Positions 43,042-52,297 of a DNA stretch of 64,000 nucleotides are shown here, one piece after another. The notes below the pieces were generated by a model. It was given only the letters and a program-made list of their open reading frames with translations, did not search any database and was not told the origin of the DNA. Position 1 is the first letter of the stretch. Every line of letters starts with the position of its first letter. The position numbers and the translations under genes are program-made. The stretch covers positions 1 to 64,000 of the forward strand of contig JAJBUG010000047.1 in the NCBI GenBank assembly GCA_020860515.1, in the 5' to 3' direction. Origin of the DNA: Bacteroidales bacterium. GTDB taxonomy: Bacteria > Bacteroidota > Bacteroidia > Bacteroidales > Muribaculaceae.

Positions 43042-46000
43042 ATATCTTCAAGGCGTCGGCTGGATCCGGCAAGACATTTACCCTGGCAAAGGAATACATT
43101 ACCATGCTGCTGGCCATCAAGGATCCAGAGCGAGGCACGTATGTGCTCAACCTTGACGATACTCGCTCGCGCCTGTTGGTGCCTTATCCTCATCGGGCTA
43201 TCTTGGCAATCACCTTCACGCGCAAGGCTACCGAGGAAATGAAGCGCCGCATTATCAAAGAGCTTGCCCTATTGGCTCGCCTCCCCGAAGACGACCAAAA
43301 AGAATCGGTATATGCACCGATGATGGTGGATGAGTTCCGATTCAAGGGTGCCAAATGCAGCCGCAGCGACTTGGCCATCACCGCCAAGCTGGCATTGCAG
43401 CAATTGCTCTTTGATTATCAAAATTTCAATATCTCCACTATTGATGCCTTCTTTCAGAGGGTAATGCACACATTCGCTCGCGAACTGGGCCAGCAAAGCG
43501 ACTATGCCCTGGAGCTTGACTCAGAGGCAGCCATGCGCAATGCCGTAGGGATAATGCTCGATGAGTTCAACACTCAGCCGCAGGAGAACGAGCCATTGGA
43601 GGCATGGCTGCTCGAGTTCATGCGCAAGCAGATCGACCAGGGTAAGCGAGCCAATTTCTTCAACCGTCGCTCGGGTACCCACACTGGTTTGGTGAAGCTG
43701 ATTTCTAACATTACTCTCGAAAGCTTTAAGCCATTCGAAGCCCAGACGATGGAATACCTCGATGTGGAGGGAAAGAATGGTGGGAACCAGCTTAAAGAGT
43801 TTACTGACAAGATAGCGCATGAGCAAAATCAAATTTTAAACGACATGCAAGGGCGCGCCATTGCTCTTGAGGCCACTGGGGTTATTGAGTCTCTGCCATC
43901 GAATTCCAAATTCCGCACATCGCTGCCCACCTTGGTAAAGGGCAATCCGCTATCTGACTTCACGATGTACGATACAATTTTTGGAAGAGCAATTCTTGCG
44001 GGGGAACTTAACGGAAAAGCTGGAAATAAAAAAATAAAGCCTGAGGATGAGCGTCCAATTCAAGAGTTCTATCTCTATGTATATCAGCAATATCAGAGAT
44101 ACAATCTGCTTAGCGACATTAGCGAGTGCCTGTCACAACTCGGATTGCTTAAACACGCTTGGAGCTATCTCGACCAATTCAATCGCGACAACAACACCGT
44201 GCTTCTGGCTCAGACCAATAGTCTTGTAAGCCAAATCATCGATAAAGACAAGGACAACTCACCCTTCGTATACGAGCGCATGGGCGTGAAGCTACACCAT
44301 TTCCTGATCGACGAATTTCAAGACACTTCTTCGCTCCAATGGGAGAACCTGTGGCCATTGGTGCTAAATGCAATTGGCGAGGGTCAGGACAGCCTGGTGA
44401 TTGGCGACGAAAAGCAATCGATTTACCGATGGCGAAATTCTGACTCGGAGATCCTGCACACTGGCATTGAGGCGCAAGTGGCCCAAGCCCACCAAGAATA
44501 TCATATCTTGGGCGGACGCACCACCAATTACCGCAGCGCTCACCCCATAGTACGATTCAACAATACTCTCTTTACCCACTTGGCCAAGGTGAAGTCAATT
44601 CCAGGCTTTGACCAAGTGGTGCAGCAGCTAAATCCAAGCCTTAAAGACCTGCCAGGATATGTGAAATTTACACCTCTCCCCGACCAGGGCGAAGAGGAAA
44701 CCCTGCGCCAGATGGTGGTGGAGATGCAGCGTCAGCATGACAATGGCTACCAGTGGCGCGATATTGCCATTCTCACGCGCCGCAACCAAGAGGCTGCTCT
44801 GGTAGTGGATTATCTGGCTAAGAATCATCCAGAGATCAATGTGCTCTCTGAGGATGCCTTGAAGGTGGGATCGTCGAATGCCGTGCAATTGGTGCTAAAT
44901 ACCCTTAGGATTATTGACCAGCAGCAACAGCTTCAAGCCGAAGAATCTCAGACAGGCAAAGAAAACCAAGACAACGAAAAAAAATATCCATCAAAGGCTG
45001 AAGTAATACTTAGCATTCATCGTTTTGGGCTGTGTCTTAACCGTCTATTTGAAGAAGCGCGCCACAAGAATAAGCCGCTAAGCTCAGAAGATATGTCGGC
45101 TATCACTCTAAAGGCTCTTGACCAGGCATTAAGCACCGATGCCGACGATGGGATAGTAGATGATGTGGAGCGAGTGCGTGAGAAAAAGCCAACCACGCTG
45201 GTGGCAATGGTGGAAACTATCATCGGTAATCAATTTTCCCCGGAAGAGAGAAAGAGGCAATTCACTTACCTCTCGGCTTTTCAAGATTTGGTGATTGATT
45301 TCTGCGCGCAGAATCAAGGCTCGGTACATGCTTTTCTGGATTGGTGGGATGTGAAGGGCTGCAAGCAGAATGTAAGCGGGGCTGCCGATGCCAACGCAGT
45401 GCAGGTGCTCACTGTGCACAAAGCCAAGGGCTTGGAATTTCCCTGCGTGCATATCCCATTCTGCACCTGGAAGCTTTATGGCAATCGCAACTCCACGCTT
45501 TGGACCTCTTTCCCCTCAATCGAGGGAATCGAAGAAGATAACACTCCACCGGCCCTATATGTGACAATGAAGGGAGCATACAAGGAGAGCGACCATCCCT
45601 TTGAAGCCGATTACAGGCAAGAGCATGAAAAGCTGAAGATTGATACTGCCAACATGACCTATGTGGCATTTACGCGCGCAATCAACGAGCTGATGGTATG
45701 GTATGGCAACCCTCGCAAGAGCGCATCATCAAATGATGGAGACGAACCTGACAACCCTCCCATTTCCGATTTACTGTGCGGAGCGTTTGCTATGCCCGAT
45801 GTTGATGTGGAGGCTGAGCCCGACTTGCTAATAGATATGTCGGCCTACTATCGCGATATGGTGTTTGCCTATGGCGAACCTACTGCTAAGGTAAGGAAGG
45901 CCAAGGCACAGGATCCTGACCAAATTCCCACCGAAAGGCTCCAACTTGCCGATCCCTATCCAGTGCATTTTCCCACCCATGCTTCGTCGCTCATAGCATT

Positions 46001-46565
46001 GGCTGATGTGCTCGACGACTTTAAGGATGTTGACGACAATCCAGCGTCGCAGCCTATTAAGGAACTTGCCCCCGCACTGCCGGATAAGCAGAAGGAAAAA
46101 GCCGAAGAAGCTCAAGAGATGGGCAATGTAATGCACTCAATAATGGCTCACATTATCGAGGCTACTGACCTCGACCAGGCTGTAATCCATGCTGCTAACC
46201 GCTGGAAACTCGACCCGGGCACCGCCTCGAAATATAAAGCTCGCATAAGAAAATTCCTGAACACACCCGACGAACGCATAGCCCGTTGGTTTGCCCCTGG
46301 GGCCGACGTATATATCGAGCAGCCAATCTACGGGCCTGGTCAGCAGGGCCTACGCTACCCCGACCGCGTGGTGGTGGATCCAGCCACTGGCCAGGCTGAT
46401 GTGATTGATTACAAATTCACTTGGAGCACAGGTCAACTTGAACTTCCCGAATACCGGGCACAAGTGCGTGGCTACATGAAGCTGCTCAAAAAGATGGGCT
46501 ATCGCAATGTGCGCGGGTTCTTGTGTTCACCCCTTTTGCCTAATGACATAAAAGAAGTAAAATGA
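43035..46565 (+). CDS. addA: UvrD/REP-type helicase-nuclease (AddA-like)
   Basis: 1176 residues. 'FKASAGSGKTFTLAKEYI' is the Walker A, 'HHFLIDEFQDTSSLQWENLW' the Walker B, 'VIGDEKQSIYRWRNSD' motif III, 'LTVHKAKGLEFPCVHIPF' motif V, and a C-terminal nuclease 'QADVIDYKFTWSTGQLELPE' has the D-x-K of RecB-like nucleases. It would unwind and trim DNA ends for recombination. The GTG at 43035 is chosen because the earlier ATG at 42957 lies inside the SUI1 gene. No adjacent AddB is seen, which is unusual. Followed by a coupled esterase gene (overlap 4 bp). Confidence 0.92.
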   Translation: MLNIFKASAGSGKTFTLAKEYITMLLAIKDPERGTYVLNLDDTRSRLLVPYPHRAILAITFTRKATEEMKRRIIKELALLARLPEDDQKESVYAPMMVDEFRFKGAKCSRSDLAITAKLALQQLLFDYQNFNISTIDAFFQRVMHTFARELGQQSDYALELDSEAAMRNAVGIMLDEFNTQPQENEPLEAWLLEFMRKQIDQGKRANFFNRRSGTHTGLVKLISNITLESFKPFEAQTMEYLDVEGKNGGNQLKEFTDKIAHEQNQILNDMQGRAIALEATGVIESLPSNSKFRTSLPTLVKGNPLSDFTMYDTIFGRAILAGELNGKAGNKKIKPEDERPIQEFYLYVYQQYQRYNLLSDISECLSQLGLLKHAWSYLDQFNRDNNTVLLAQTNSLVSQIIDKDKDNSPFVYERMGVKLHHFLIDEFQDTSSLQWENLWPLVLNAIGEGQDSLVIGDEKQSIYRWRNSDSEILHTGIEAQVAQAHQEYHILGGRTTNYRSAHPIVRFNNTLFTHLAKVKSIPGFDQVVQQLNPSLKDLPGYVKFTPLPDQGEEETLRQMVVEMQRQHDNGYQWRDIAILTRRNQEAALVVDYLAKNHPEINVLSEDALKVGSSNAVQLVLNTLRIIDQQQQLQAEESQTGKENQDNEKKYPSKAEVILSIHRFGLCLNRLFEEARHKNKPLSSEDMSAITLKALDQALSTDADDGIVDDVERVREKKPTTLVAMVETIIGNQFSPEERKRQFTYLSAFQDLVIDFCAQNQGSVHAFLDWWDVKGCKQNVSGAADANAVQVLTVHKAKGLEFPCVHIPFCTWKLYGNRNSTLWTSFPSIEGIEEDNTPPALYVTMKGAYKESDHPFEADYRQEHEKLKIDTANMTYVAFTRAINELMVWYGNPRKSASSNDGDEPDNPPISDLLCGAFAMPDVDVEAEPDLLIDMSAYYRDMVFAYGEPTAKVRKAKAQDPDQIPTERLQLADPYPVHFPTHASSLIALADVLDDFKDVDDNPASQPIKELAPALPDKQKEKAEEAQEMGNVMHSIMAHIIEATDLDQAVIHAANRWKLDPGTASKYKARIRKFLNTPDERIARWFAPGADVYIEQPIYGPGQQGLRYPDRVVVDPATGQADVIDYKFTWSTGQLELPEYRAQVRGYMKLLKKMGYRNVRGFLCSPLLPNDIKEVK

Positions 46566-47383
46566 ATATGAAACCGAAATTCTTATCCCTTGTCCTGGCT
46601 TGCATGTGCTGCCTGGCATCAATGGGTGCCACCGTGGATACCTTGGAGGTAAAGACCAAGCTGCTGCCCAGTGGCATCGACCGAGTGACCATAATTTCGC
46701 CCGAGGGCTATCCTCAGGATACTGCTTTCCCCACAGTGTATCTGCTCAATGGATTCTCAGGCAATCACACCAGCTGGTACAGCTTGCAACCTGCGATTGC
46801 AGACCTCGCTGACCGCTATGGCATGGTGATGGTGATGCCTGATGGCCAAGATTCCTGGTATTGGGACTCGCCAATTCGCCAGGACATCAAGATGGAATCG
46901 TTCATCATCAATGAATTGGTGCCATATATCGATGCCAATTATCCTACTATTAAGAAACCTTCGAAGCGCGCCGTGACTGGCCTCAGCATGGGGGGCCATG
47001 GTGCTATGTGGTTGGCAATGAAGCATCCCGATGTGTTTGGCAACGTTGGCAGCACCAGCGGAGGCGTGGATATCCGTCCATTCCCCGACAGTTGGAAGAT
47101 GAAGGAATGGCTTGGCGAGGAATACGATAATCAAGAGCTGTGGGACACCCACACCGTGATCAACCTTGTGCCAACTCTCCATCCAGGTCAGCTGAACATT
47201 ATCTTCGATTGTGGTACCGACGACTTCTTCTACCAAGTAAATGAAAACTTGCATACAGCCCTGATGGCTGCTGATATCCCCCATGATTACATATCGCGCC
47301 CTGGCAATCATTCGGGTCCTTATTGGAAGAATTCGATTCTTTACCACCTGCTATTCTTCAACGAGGCCTTCAATCACCAATGA
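46562..47383 (+). CDS. Secreted alpha/beta-hydrolase (esterase D/feruloyl-esterase type)
   Basis: 273 residues with a signal peptide (ACMCCLASMGATVDT). 'FPTVYLLNGFSGNHTSWYSL' supplies the oxyanion region, 'KRAVTGLSMGGHGAMWLAMK' has the nucleophile GLSMGG Ser, 'FDCGTDDFFY' the acid and 'GNHSGPYWKNSI' the His. The fold suits acetyl or feruloyl esterases on polysaccharides, but the substrate is unknown. It overlaps addA by 4 bp and recF by 4 bp, an odd place for a secreted enzyme within a DNA-repair operon. Confidence 0.88.
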   Translation: MNMKPKFLSLVLACMCCLASMGATVDTLEVKTKLLPSGIDRVTIISPEGYPQDTAFPTVYLLNGFSGNHTSWYSLQPAIADLADRYGMVMVMPDGQDSWYWDSPIRQDIKMESFIINELVPYIDANYPTIKKPSKRAVTGLSMGGHGAMWLAMKHPDVFGNVGSTSGGVDIRPFPDSWKMKEWLGEEYDNQELWDTHTVINLVPTLHPGQLNIIFDCGTDDFFYQVNENLHTALMAADIPHDYISRPGNHSGPYWKNSILYHLLFFNEAFNHQ

Positions 47384-48537
47384 TACTGCAGTCGCTGTCA
47401 CTGACCAATTTCAAGAATATTCGCGAGGCTCAGCTTGAGCTTTCACCAAAATTCAACTGCCTGCTTGGCGACAATGGCATGGGCAAGAGCAATCTGCTTG
47501 ATGCCATCTATTTCTTGAGCTTCTGTAAGAGCTTTACTGGTGCTACCGACCAATTGGTAATTACACGAGGCGAAGACTTTGCCATCTTGCAGGCTCAATA
47601 TCTGCGTCATGCCCATTTGGCAGGGGAGGAGGGCGTGGCTGAGCAGTTGCAAATTGGAATGCAGCGAGGCCGGCGCAAAAGCCTGAAGGTAGGTGGCAAG
47701 GAATACAAGCGGCTTAGCGAGCATGTGGGCAAATATCCATTGGTGCTCATCTCGCCTGCCGATATGGATTTGGTCACAGGCAGTGGTGATGAGCGCCGCC
47801 GCCTGATGGATATGGTAATCTCGCAGACCGATGCTCGGTATCTCGATGCCATTATCCGATATGGCCAAGCTCTGGAGCAACGCAATTCGATGCTGCGCAA
47901 TGAAATCGCCGATCCCAATCTTTATCTTGCCATCGAGCTGGCAATGGATGCGTCGGCATCCTACATCTGTCAAGTGCGCCGGGATTGGATTAAGGATCTT
48001 TCAGCGATTTTTCAGCGTTACTACGAGGCCATTGCTGGGGCCGAGGAAAAGCCTACGTTGACCTACAAGAGCCACCTTGCCGAGCCTGGCACAGAGCTTA
48101 TATCGCTCTTCAATGAGCGCCGTACCCGCGATGCTGCTCTTGGCTACACCACTGCCGGTCCGCATCGCGACGACATAGAGATGCTGCTCAGTGATATGCC
48201 TGTGCGGCGCTCGGCTTCGCAGGGCCAAGCCAAAACCTACACCATAGCCCTGCGCTTGGCGCAGTATGAATACCTCAAGCAAGCCACTGGCTCTGCTCCT
48301 CTGCTCTTGCTCGATGATATATTCGACAAGCTTGATGCTACTCGTGTTGAGAGCATAATGCAGCTTGTGGGAAGTGATACTTTCGGCCAGATTTTTATCA
48401 CCGATACCAACCGCAAGAATCTTGACGAAATCTTGGCTCGTTCCCCTGGCCAATATGCTATGTGGCGTGTACAAGATGGCAAGTTCTCGCCAACAACCCC
48501 GCTTCCTGATTCCCAAACTTCAAATCAAAAATCCTAA
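47380..48537 (+). CDS. recF: DNA replication and repair protein RecF
   Basis: 385 residues. 'LGDNGMGKSNLLDAIYFLSF' is the Walker A with the RecF-type sequence, 'QGQAKTYTIALRLAQYEYLK' is the ABC signature (SxGQ-like), and 'LLLLDDIFDKLDATRVESIM' is Walker B. It supports RecA loading at gaps. The start is the ATG at 47380, which overlaps the esterase stop; the longer frame is inside that gene. DciA-like gene follows after 9 bp. Confidence 0.95.
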   Translation: MILQSLSLTNFKNIREAQLELSPKFNCLLGDNGMGKSNLLDAIYFLSFCKSFTGATDQLVITRGEDFAILQAQYLRHAHLAGEEGVAEQLQIGMQRGRRKSLKVGGKEYKRLSEHVGKYPLVLISPADMDLVTGSGDERRRLMDMVISQTDARYLDAIIRYGQALEQRNSMLRNEIADPNLYLAIELAMDASASYICQVRRDWIKDLSAIFQRYYEAIAGAEEKPTLTYKSHLAEPGTELISLFNERRTRDAALGYTTAGPHRDDIEMLLSDMPVRRSASQGQAKTYTIALRLAQYEYLKQATGSAPLLLLDDIFDKLDATRVESIMQLVGSDTFGQIFITDTNRKNLDEILARSPGQYAMWRVQDGKFSPTTPLPDSQTSNQKS

Positions 48538-48546
48538 CTTCCCCTT

Positions 48547-48837
48547 ATGAAGCGCAGCGAACCGCTCCGTGTGGGCGAAATCATCGAGCAGGCACTTAAC
48601 CAAGCTGGTGGCCGCGACACCTATCTGCAGCAGCAAGCTTGCTTTCTGTGGGCTGATGTTGTGGGCGATGTAATCAACCGCTACACCACGAGGCGCATCG
48701 TTGACCATGACGAGCTGCACGTATGGCTCACGTCTGCTCCCCTCAAAAACGAGCTTCGCTTCATCGCTCCCCAAATAATCGACACTATCAACCGAAATCT
48801 CGGTGCAGTTGTTATTAATAAAATCATCATTCACTAA
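48547..48837 (+). CDS. DciA-like (DUF721) protein
   Basis: 96 residues, the size of DUF721 proteins. 'LRVGEIIEQALNQAGGRDTY' and 'ACFLWADVVGDVINRYTTRR' followed by 'DELHVWLTSAPLKNELRF' have the conserved W and L-x-x-L of DciA, the helicase operator of bacteria lacking DnaC. Positioned after recF, as in many genomes. It would load the replicative helicase with DnaA. Confidence 0.9.
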   Translation: MKRSEPLRVGEIIEQALNQAGGRDTYLQQQACFLWADVVGDVINRYTTRRIVDHDELHVWLTSAPLKNELRFIAPQIIDTINRNLGAVVINKIIIH

Positions 48838-48878
48838 TTTTGGTTAAGGCCACCATTGGCACAGCGTCAGCGTGCCCT

Positions 48879-48934
48879 CTTAAAACTTAACACTTAAAAC
48901 TTAACACTTAAAACTTAACACTTAACACTTAACA
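48879..48934. repeat. Eight tandem copies of a 7 bp unit
   Basis: CTTAAAA/CTTAACA alternate, then repeat CTTAACA; 56 bp in total, ending 7 bp before the start of the thioesterase gene at 48942. Confidence 0.85.
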
Positions 48935-48941
48935 CCCGAAT

Positions 48942-49382
48942 ATGGCAAACGTACCCCCTCCAGCCTTCCCCTTTCACCATCGCCAGGATGTGCAAATGCG
49001 ATTCAACGACATCGATATCCTCGGCCATGTCAACAACACCATCTACTTCCAGTACATGGACTTTGGTAAAATCCAATATATTACCGAGGTGCTCAATGAC
49101 AAAATCAACATCCGCAAGGAGAGCCTCGTAATCGTAAACATTTCTTGTGAGTTTTACCAAATCACTCGCTACGACGAGCCTCTGTGCGTGCTAACTCGCG
49201 TAGATGAAATTGGCGACAGCTCTCTTACGCTTGAGCAGCGCGTAGTAAATCCACAGACTGAAGATGTAAAGACCATAGCCCGCACCGTGATGGTTGGCTT
49301 CAATATCGAAAAGAACGAAAAGATGCGCATCCCCGACCACTGGCGCCGCGCCATCTCCGCCTACGAAGGTCGGGAATATTAA
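48942..49382 (+). CDS. Acyl-CoA thioesterase, 4HBT family (hotdog fold)
   Basis: 146 residues. 'FNDIDILGHVNNTIYFQYMD' is the hotdog thioesterase motif with its Asp and Asn (H-V-N-N). A single hotdog domain of the YbgC/FadM type, which hydrolyses acyl-CoA. Expressed from a leader that contains the 7 bp tandem repeat. Followed by a strong convergent terminator. Confidence 0.93.
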   Translation: MANVPPPAFPFHHRQDVQMRFNDIDILGHVNNTIYFQYMDFGKIQYITEVLNDKINIRKESLVIVNISCEFYQITRYDEPLCVLTRVDEIGDSSLTLEQRVVNPQTEDVKTIARTVMVGFNIEKNEKMRIPDHWRRAISAYEGREY

Positions 49383-49410
49383 CATTTCTTGTACTTCGCC
49401 AACCTGCATA

Positions 49411-49443
49411 AAAATAGCCCCTCCCAAAAGGAGGGGCTATTTC
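49411..49443. terminator. Bidirectional terminator
   Basis: AAATAGCCCCTCC pairs with GGAGGGGCTATTT around CAAAA; lies between the convergent thioesterase and tyrS genes. Confidence 0.9.
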
Positions 49444-49461
49444 TTATATTAGGGTAGTCGT

Positions 49462-50766
49462 TTACTTGGCGATGAGGAGGAAGTAGTTCTTTTTACCGCG
49501 CTGAGCCAGGATGTATTTGTCGTTGAGGAGCAGAGCCTGGGTGGCTGGAGCGAAGATGTCGGTAACTTTCTCCTTGTTGATGCTCAAGCCTCCTTGCTGA
49601 GCCATCTTCTTTGCCTCGGCCTTTGACGGGAACACTGGGGCTTTGTCGGTGAGCAGGTCAACCAGCTTCACCTCGCCGCTTTCAATGTCGGCGCGCGAAA
49701 CCTCAAACTGAGGCACGCCCTCGAACACTGCAAGCAGTGTCTGCTCGTCGATCTTATGCAGGATGTCCTGAGCCTTGTTGCTGAATAGTATTTGCGAGGC
49801 CTCTACAGCCATGTTGTAATCTTCTTCGCTGTGCACCATGCAAGTCACTTCCTTGGCAAGGCGCTTCTGTAATGGGCGCAGCCCTGGATCCTTGGCTTGC
49901 TCTGCCACGAGAGCCTCAACCTCTTCCTTGGTAAGCTCGGTGAAAATCTTGATATATTTCTCGGCATCAGCATCGCTTACATTGAGCCAGAACTGATAGA
50001 ATTTGTAGGGCGATGTATAGCGTGGATCAAGCCATACGTTGCCGCTCTCGGTCTTGCCGAATTTCCCGCCATCTGCCTTGGTGATCAACGGGCAGGTGAG
50101 GGCATAGGCTTGCTCTTCGCTGCCCAGTGTACGGCGAATCAGCTCAGTGCCAGTGGTGATGTTGCCCCATTGGTCGCTGCCGCCCATTTGCAGTTTGCAG
50201 CCGCGTTCCTTGTAGAGGTGCAAGAAGTCGTAGCCCTGCAGCAGCTGATATGTAAACTCCGTGAACGACAGTCCATCGCGAGCCTCGCCGTTGAGGCGTT
50301 TCTGCACACTGTCTTTGGCCATCATGTAGTTCACGGTGATATGCTTGCCCACTTCGCGAGCAAAGTCGAGGAAGCTGTAATTCTTCATCCAGTCGTAGTT
50401 GTTGACCAGTTCGGCGCGGTTTGGCTCATCGCTGTCGAAGTCGAGGAATTTTGCCAATTGCTTCTTGATGCATTCCACATTGTGAGCCAAGGTAGCCTCG
50501 TCGAGCAGGTTGCGCTCCTGGCTTTTGCCGCTGGGGTCGCCAATCATGCCAGTGGCGCCGCCGACGAGGGCGAAAGGCTTGTGGCCGGCGCGCTGGAAGT
50601 GGCGCAGCATCATCACGCCGCACAGGTGGCCAATATGCAGGCTGTCGGCTGTGGGGTCGATGCCCAGGTAAGCCGAGGTCATTTCTTTTTTGAGCTGTTC
50701 ATCTGTGCCAGGCATCATTTGGTGGATCATGCCGCGCCAAGTCAGCTCCTCTATAAAATCTTTCAT
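49462..50766 (-). CDS. tyrS: Tyrosyl-tRNA synthetase
   Basis: 434 residues. '[20 protein letters not shown]' is the HIGH motif, '[18 protein letters not shown]' binds Tyr and ATP, and '[12 protein letters not shown]' is the KMSKS-like loop; the C-terminal S4-type region ends FLLIAK. Charges tRNA-Tyr. Its 5' spacer is an 8 bp periodic array (50771-50886). Confidence 0.97.
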   Translation of the reverse strand: MKDFIEELTWRGMIHQMMPGTDEQLKKEMTSAYLGIDPTADSLHIGHLCGVMMLRHFQRAGHKPFALVGGATGMIGDPSGKSQERNLLDEATLAHNVECIKKQLAKFLDFDSDEPNRAELVNNYDWMKNYSFLDFAREVGKHITVNYMMAKDSVQKRLNGEARDGLSFTEFTYQLLQGYDFLHLYKERGCKLQMGGSDQWGNITTGTELIRRTLGSEEQAYALTCPLITKADGGKFGKTESGNVWLDPRYTSPYKFYQFWLNVSDADAEKYIKIFTELTKEEVEALVAEQAKDPGLRPLQKRLAKEVTCMVHSEEDYNMAVEASQILFSNKAQDILHKIDEQTLLAVFEGVPQFEVSRADIESGEVKLVDLLTDKAPVFPSKAEAKKMAQQGGLSINKEKVTDIFAPATQALLLNDKYILAQRGKKNYFLLIAK

Positions 50767-50770
50767 TTTA

Positions 50771-50886
50771 GTGATTTGGTGATTTGGTGGTTAGGTGAAT
50801 TGGTGGCTTGGTGGTTTGGTGGATTAGTGTAATGGTGGCACTCTACACCTAAAACACTAAAACACCAATTCACTAAATCACAATTT
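50771..50886. repeat. 8 bp-period array filling the tyrS-aminotransferase spacer
   Basis: Nine GTGxxTTG-like units (50771-50842) are followed by complementary-type CTAAAACA/CTAAATCA units (50849-50886), so the two halves can pair into a large hairpin. Confidence 0.75.
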
Positions 50887-52065
50887 AGCCAGTGCAGTTT
50901 GGATTCGGTTGAAGGCCTCGCGGATGGTATCGTCGCTTACGGCGTAGCTCATGCGCAGGTAGCCAGGCATGCAGAATGCGTCGCCAGCCACTGTGGCCAC
51001 ATGGGCTTGCTCAAGCAGGAACAGGCACAGGTCGTTGGCATCCTTGATAACCTTGCCTTCGAATTCCTTGCCAAAATAAGCCGATACCTCGGGGAAGAGA
51101 TAGAATGCGCCTTCGGGCACATTCACTTTCCAGCCGGGCACCTGGCTAGCCAATTCCACAATCAAGTCGCGGCGACGCTTGAAAGCAGTGCACATCTCAG
51201 CCACGCACTCCTGGCTGCCAGTGTAAGCTGCCTCGGCGGCTTTCTGCGAGATGGAGCAGGGGCCTGAGGTCATCTGGCCTTGCAGCTTGGTGCAAGCCTT
51301 GGCTATGGGTAGCGGAGCGGCGCAGAAGCCGATGCGCCAGCCAGTCATGGCGTAAGCCTTCGACACTCCATTCACGATTACCACGCGGTCGGCAATTTCA
51401 GGGAAAGCGCCCATCGAGGTGAACGAACCTACAAAGTTGATATGCTCGTAAATCTCATCGGCCAGTACTAAGATATTTGGGTAATCCACTAATACGTCAA
51501 CCAATGCTTGCAGCTCGGCGGCTGAGTACACGCTGCCAGTGGGGTTGCTGGGCGAGCAGAGCAGCAGCATGCGGGTCTTGGGGGTGATGGCATTGCGCAG
51601 CTGCTCTGGCGTAATCTTGAAATCATTCTCGATTCCGGCAGGCACCAGCACGCTCTTGCCCTCGGCAAGCTTTACCAGCTCCATATAGCTTACCCATGCG
51701 GGCACGGGTATTATCACCTCGTCGCCAGGATTGATGGTGGCTTCAATCACATTGCACAGAGCCTGCTTGGCACCGTTGCTCACTACGATCTGCTCAGGAG
51801 CATAGCTCACATGGTTTTCGCGGTCGAGCTTTTCGGCTATGGCTTTGCGTAGTGGCATATAGCCAGGCACTGGCGAATATCGGGTGATATTGTCCTCGAT
51901 AGCCTTGATGGCGGCTTGCTTGATATGGTCGGGTGTGTTGAAATCGGGTTCGCCCACCGACATATTGATCATGTCGTAGCCCTGAGCTTTCAGCTCAGCG
52001 CTGCGTTGCGACATTGCCAGCGTAGCCGAGGGGGCCAGCGCCAGCACTCTCTGGCTAAGTTCCAT
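50878..52065 (-). CDS. aspC: Pyridoxal-phosphate aspartate aminotransferase (class I)
   Basis: 395 residues. The PLP Lys is in 'VNGVSKAYAMTGWRIGF'; 'SNGAKQALCNVIEATINPGD' and 'LLLCSPSNPTGSVYSAAELQ' are cofactor-binding strands, and 'YLRMSYAVSDDTI' carries the substrate-binding Arg. Transfers the amino group between aspartate and 2-oxoglutarate. A minus-strand -7 element lies at 52169-52176. The ORF ends just inside the 8 bp array. aspC by similarity of motifs to the Bacteroidetes type Ib enzymes. Confidence 0.93.
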   Translation of the reverse strand: MELSQRVLALAPSATLAMSQRSAELKAQGYDMINMSVGEPDFNTPDHIKQAAIKAIEDNITRYSPVPGYMPLRKAIAEKLDRENHVSYAPEQIVVSNGAKQALCNVIEATINPGDEVIIPVPAWVSYMELVKLAEGKSVLVPAGIENDFKITPEQLRNAITPKTRMLLLCSPSNPTGSVYSAAELQALVDVLVDYPNILVLADEIYEHINFVGSFTSMGAFPEIADRVVIVNGVSKAYAMTGWRIGFCAAPLPIAKACTKLQGQMTSGPCSISQKAAEAAYTGSQECVAEMCTAFKRRRDLIVELASQVPGWKVNVPEGAFYLFPEVSAYFGKEFEGKVIKDANDLCLFLLEQAHVATVAGDAFCMPGYLRMSYAVSDDTIREAFNRIQTALAKL

Positions 52066-52297
52066 AATATTGTATTTTAAATTTACAGTTTTCTATGGTT
52101 CTACGTTTTTTCTTACTCCGGATGGTTCCGAAAAACGTAAATCTTAAAACGTAAAACCAATTTGGGTGCAAAGTTAGCGAAAATCACTGAATTAACAAAA
52201 GGTTTTCTCGTTTGGTTCGTCATGGCGTTTTATAATCTCAGAAATAATTCGTAACTTTGTACACTTATTAAAATCCCAACCATTTACTTTTACTTGA

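Noticed and set aside
48879..48934. Possible CRISPR array
   Set aside because: Unit is 7 bp with no spacers and no cas genes.
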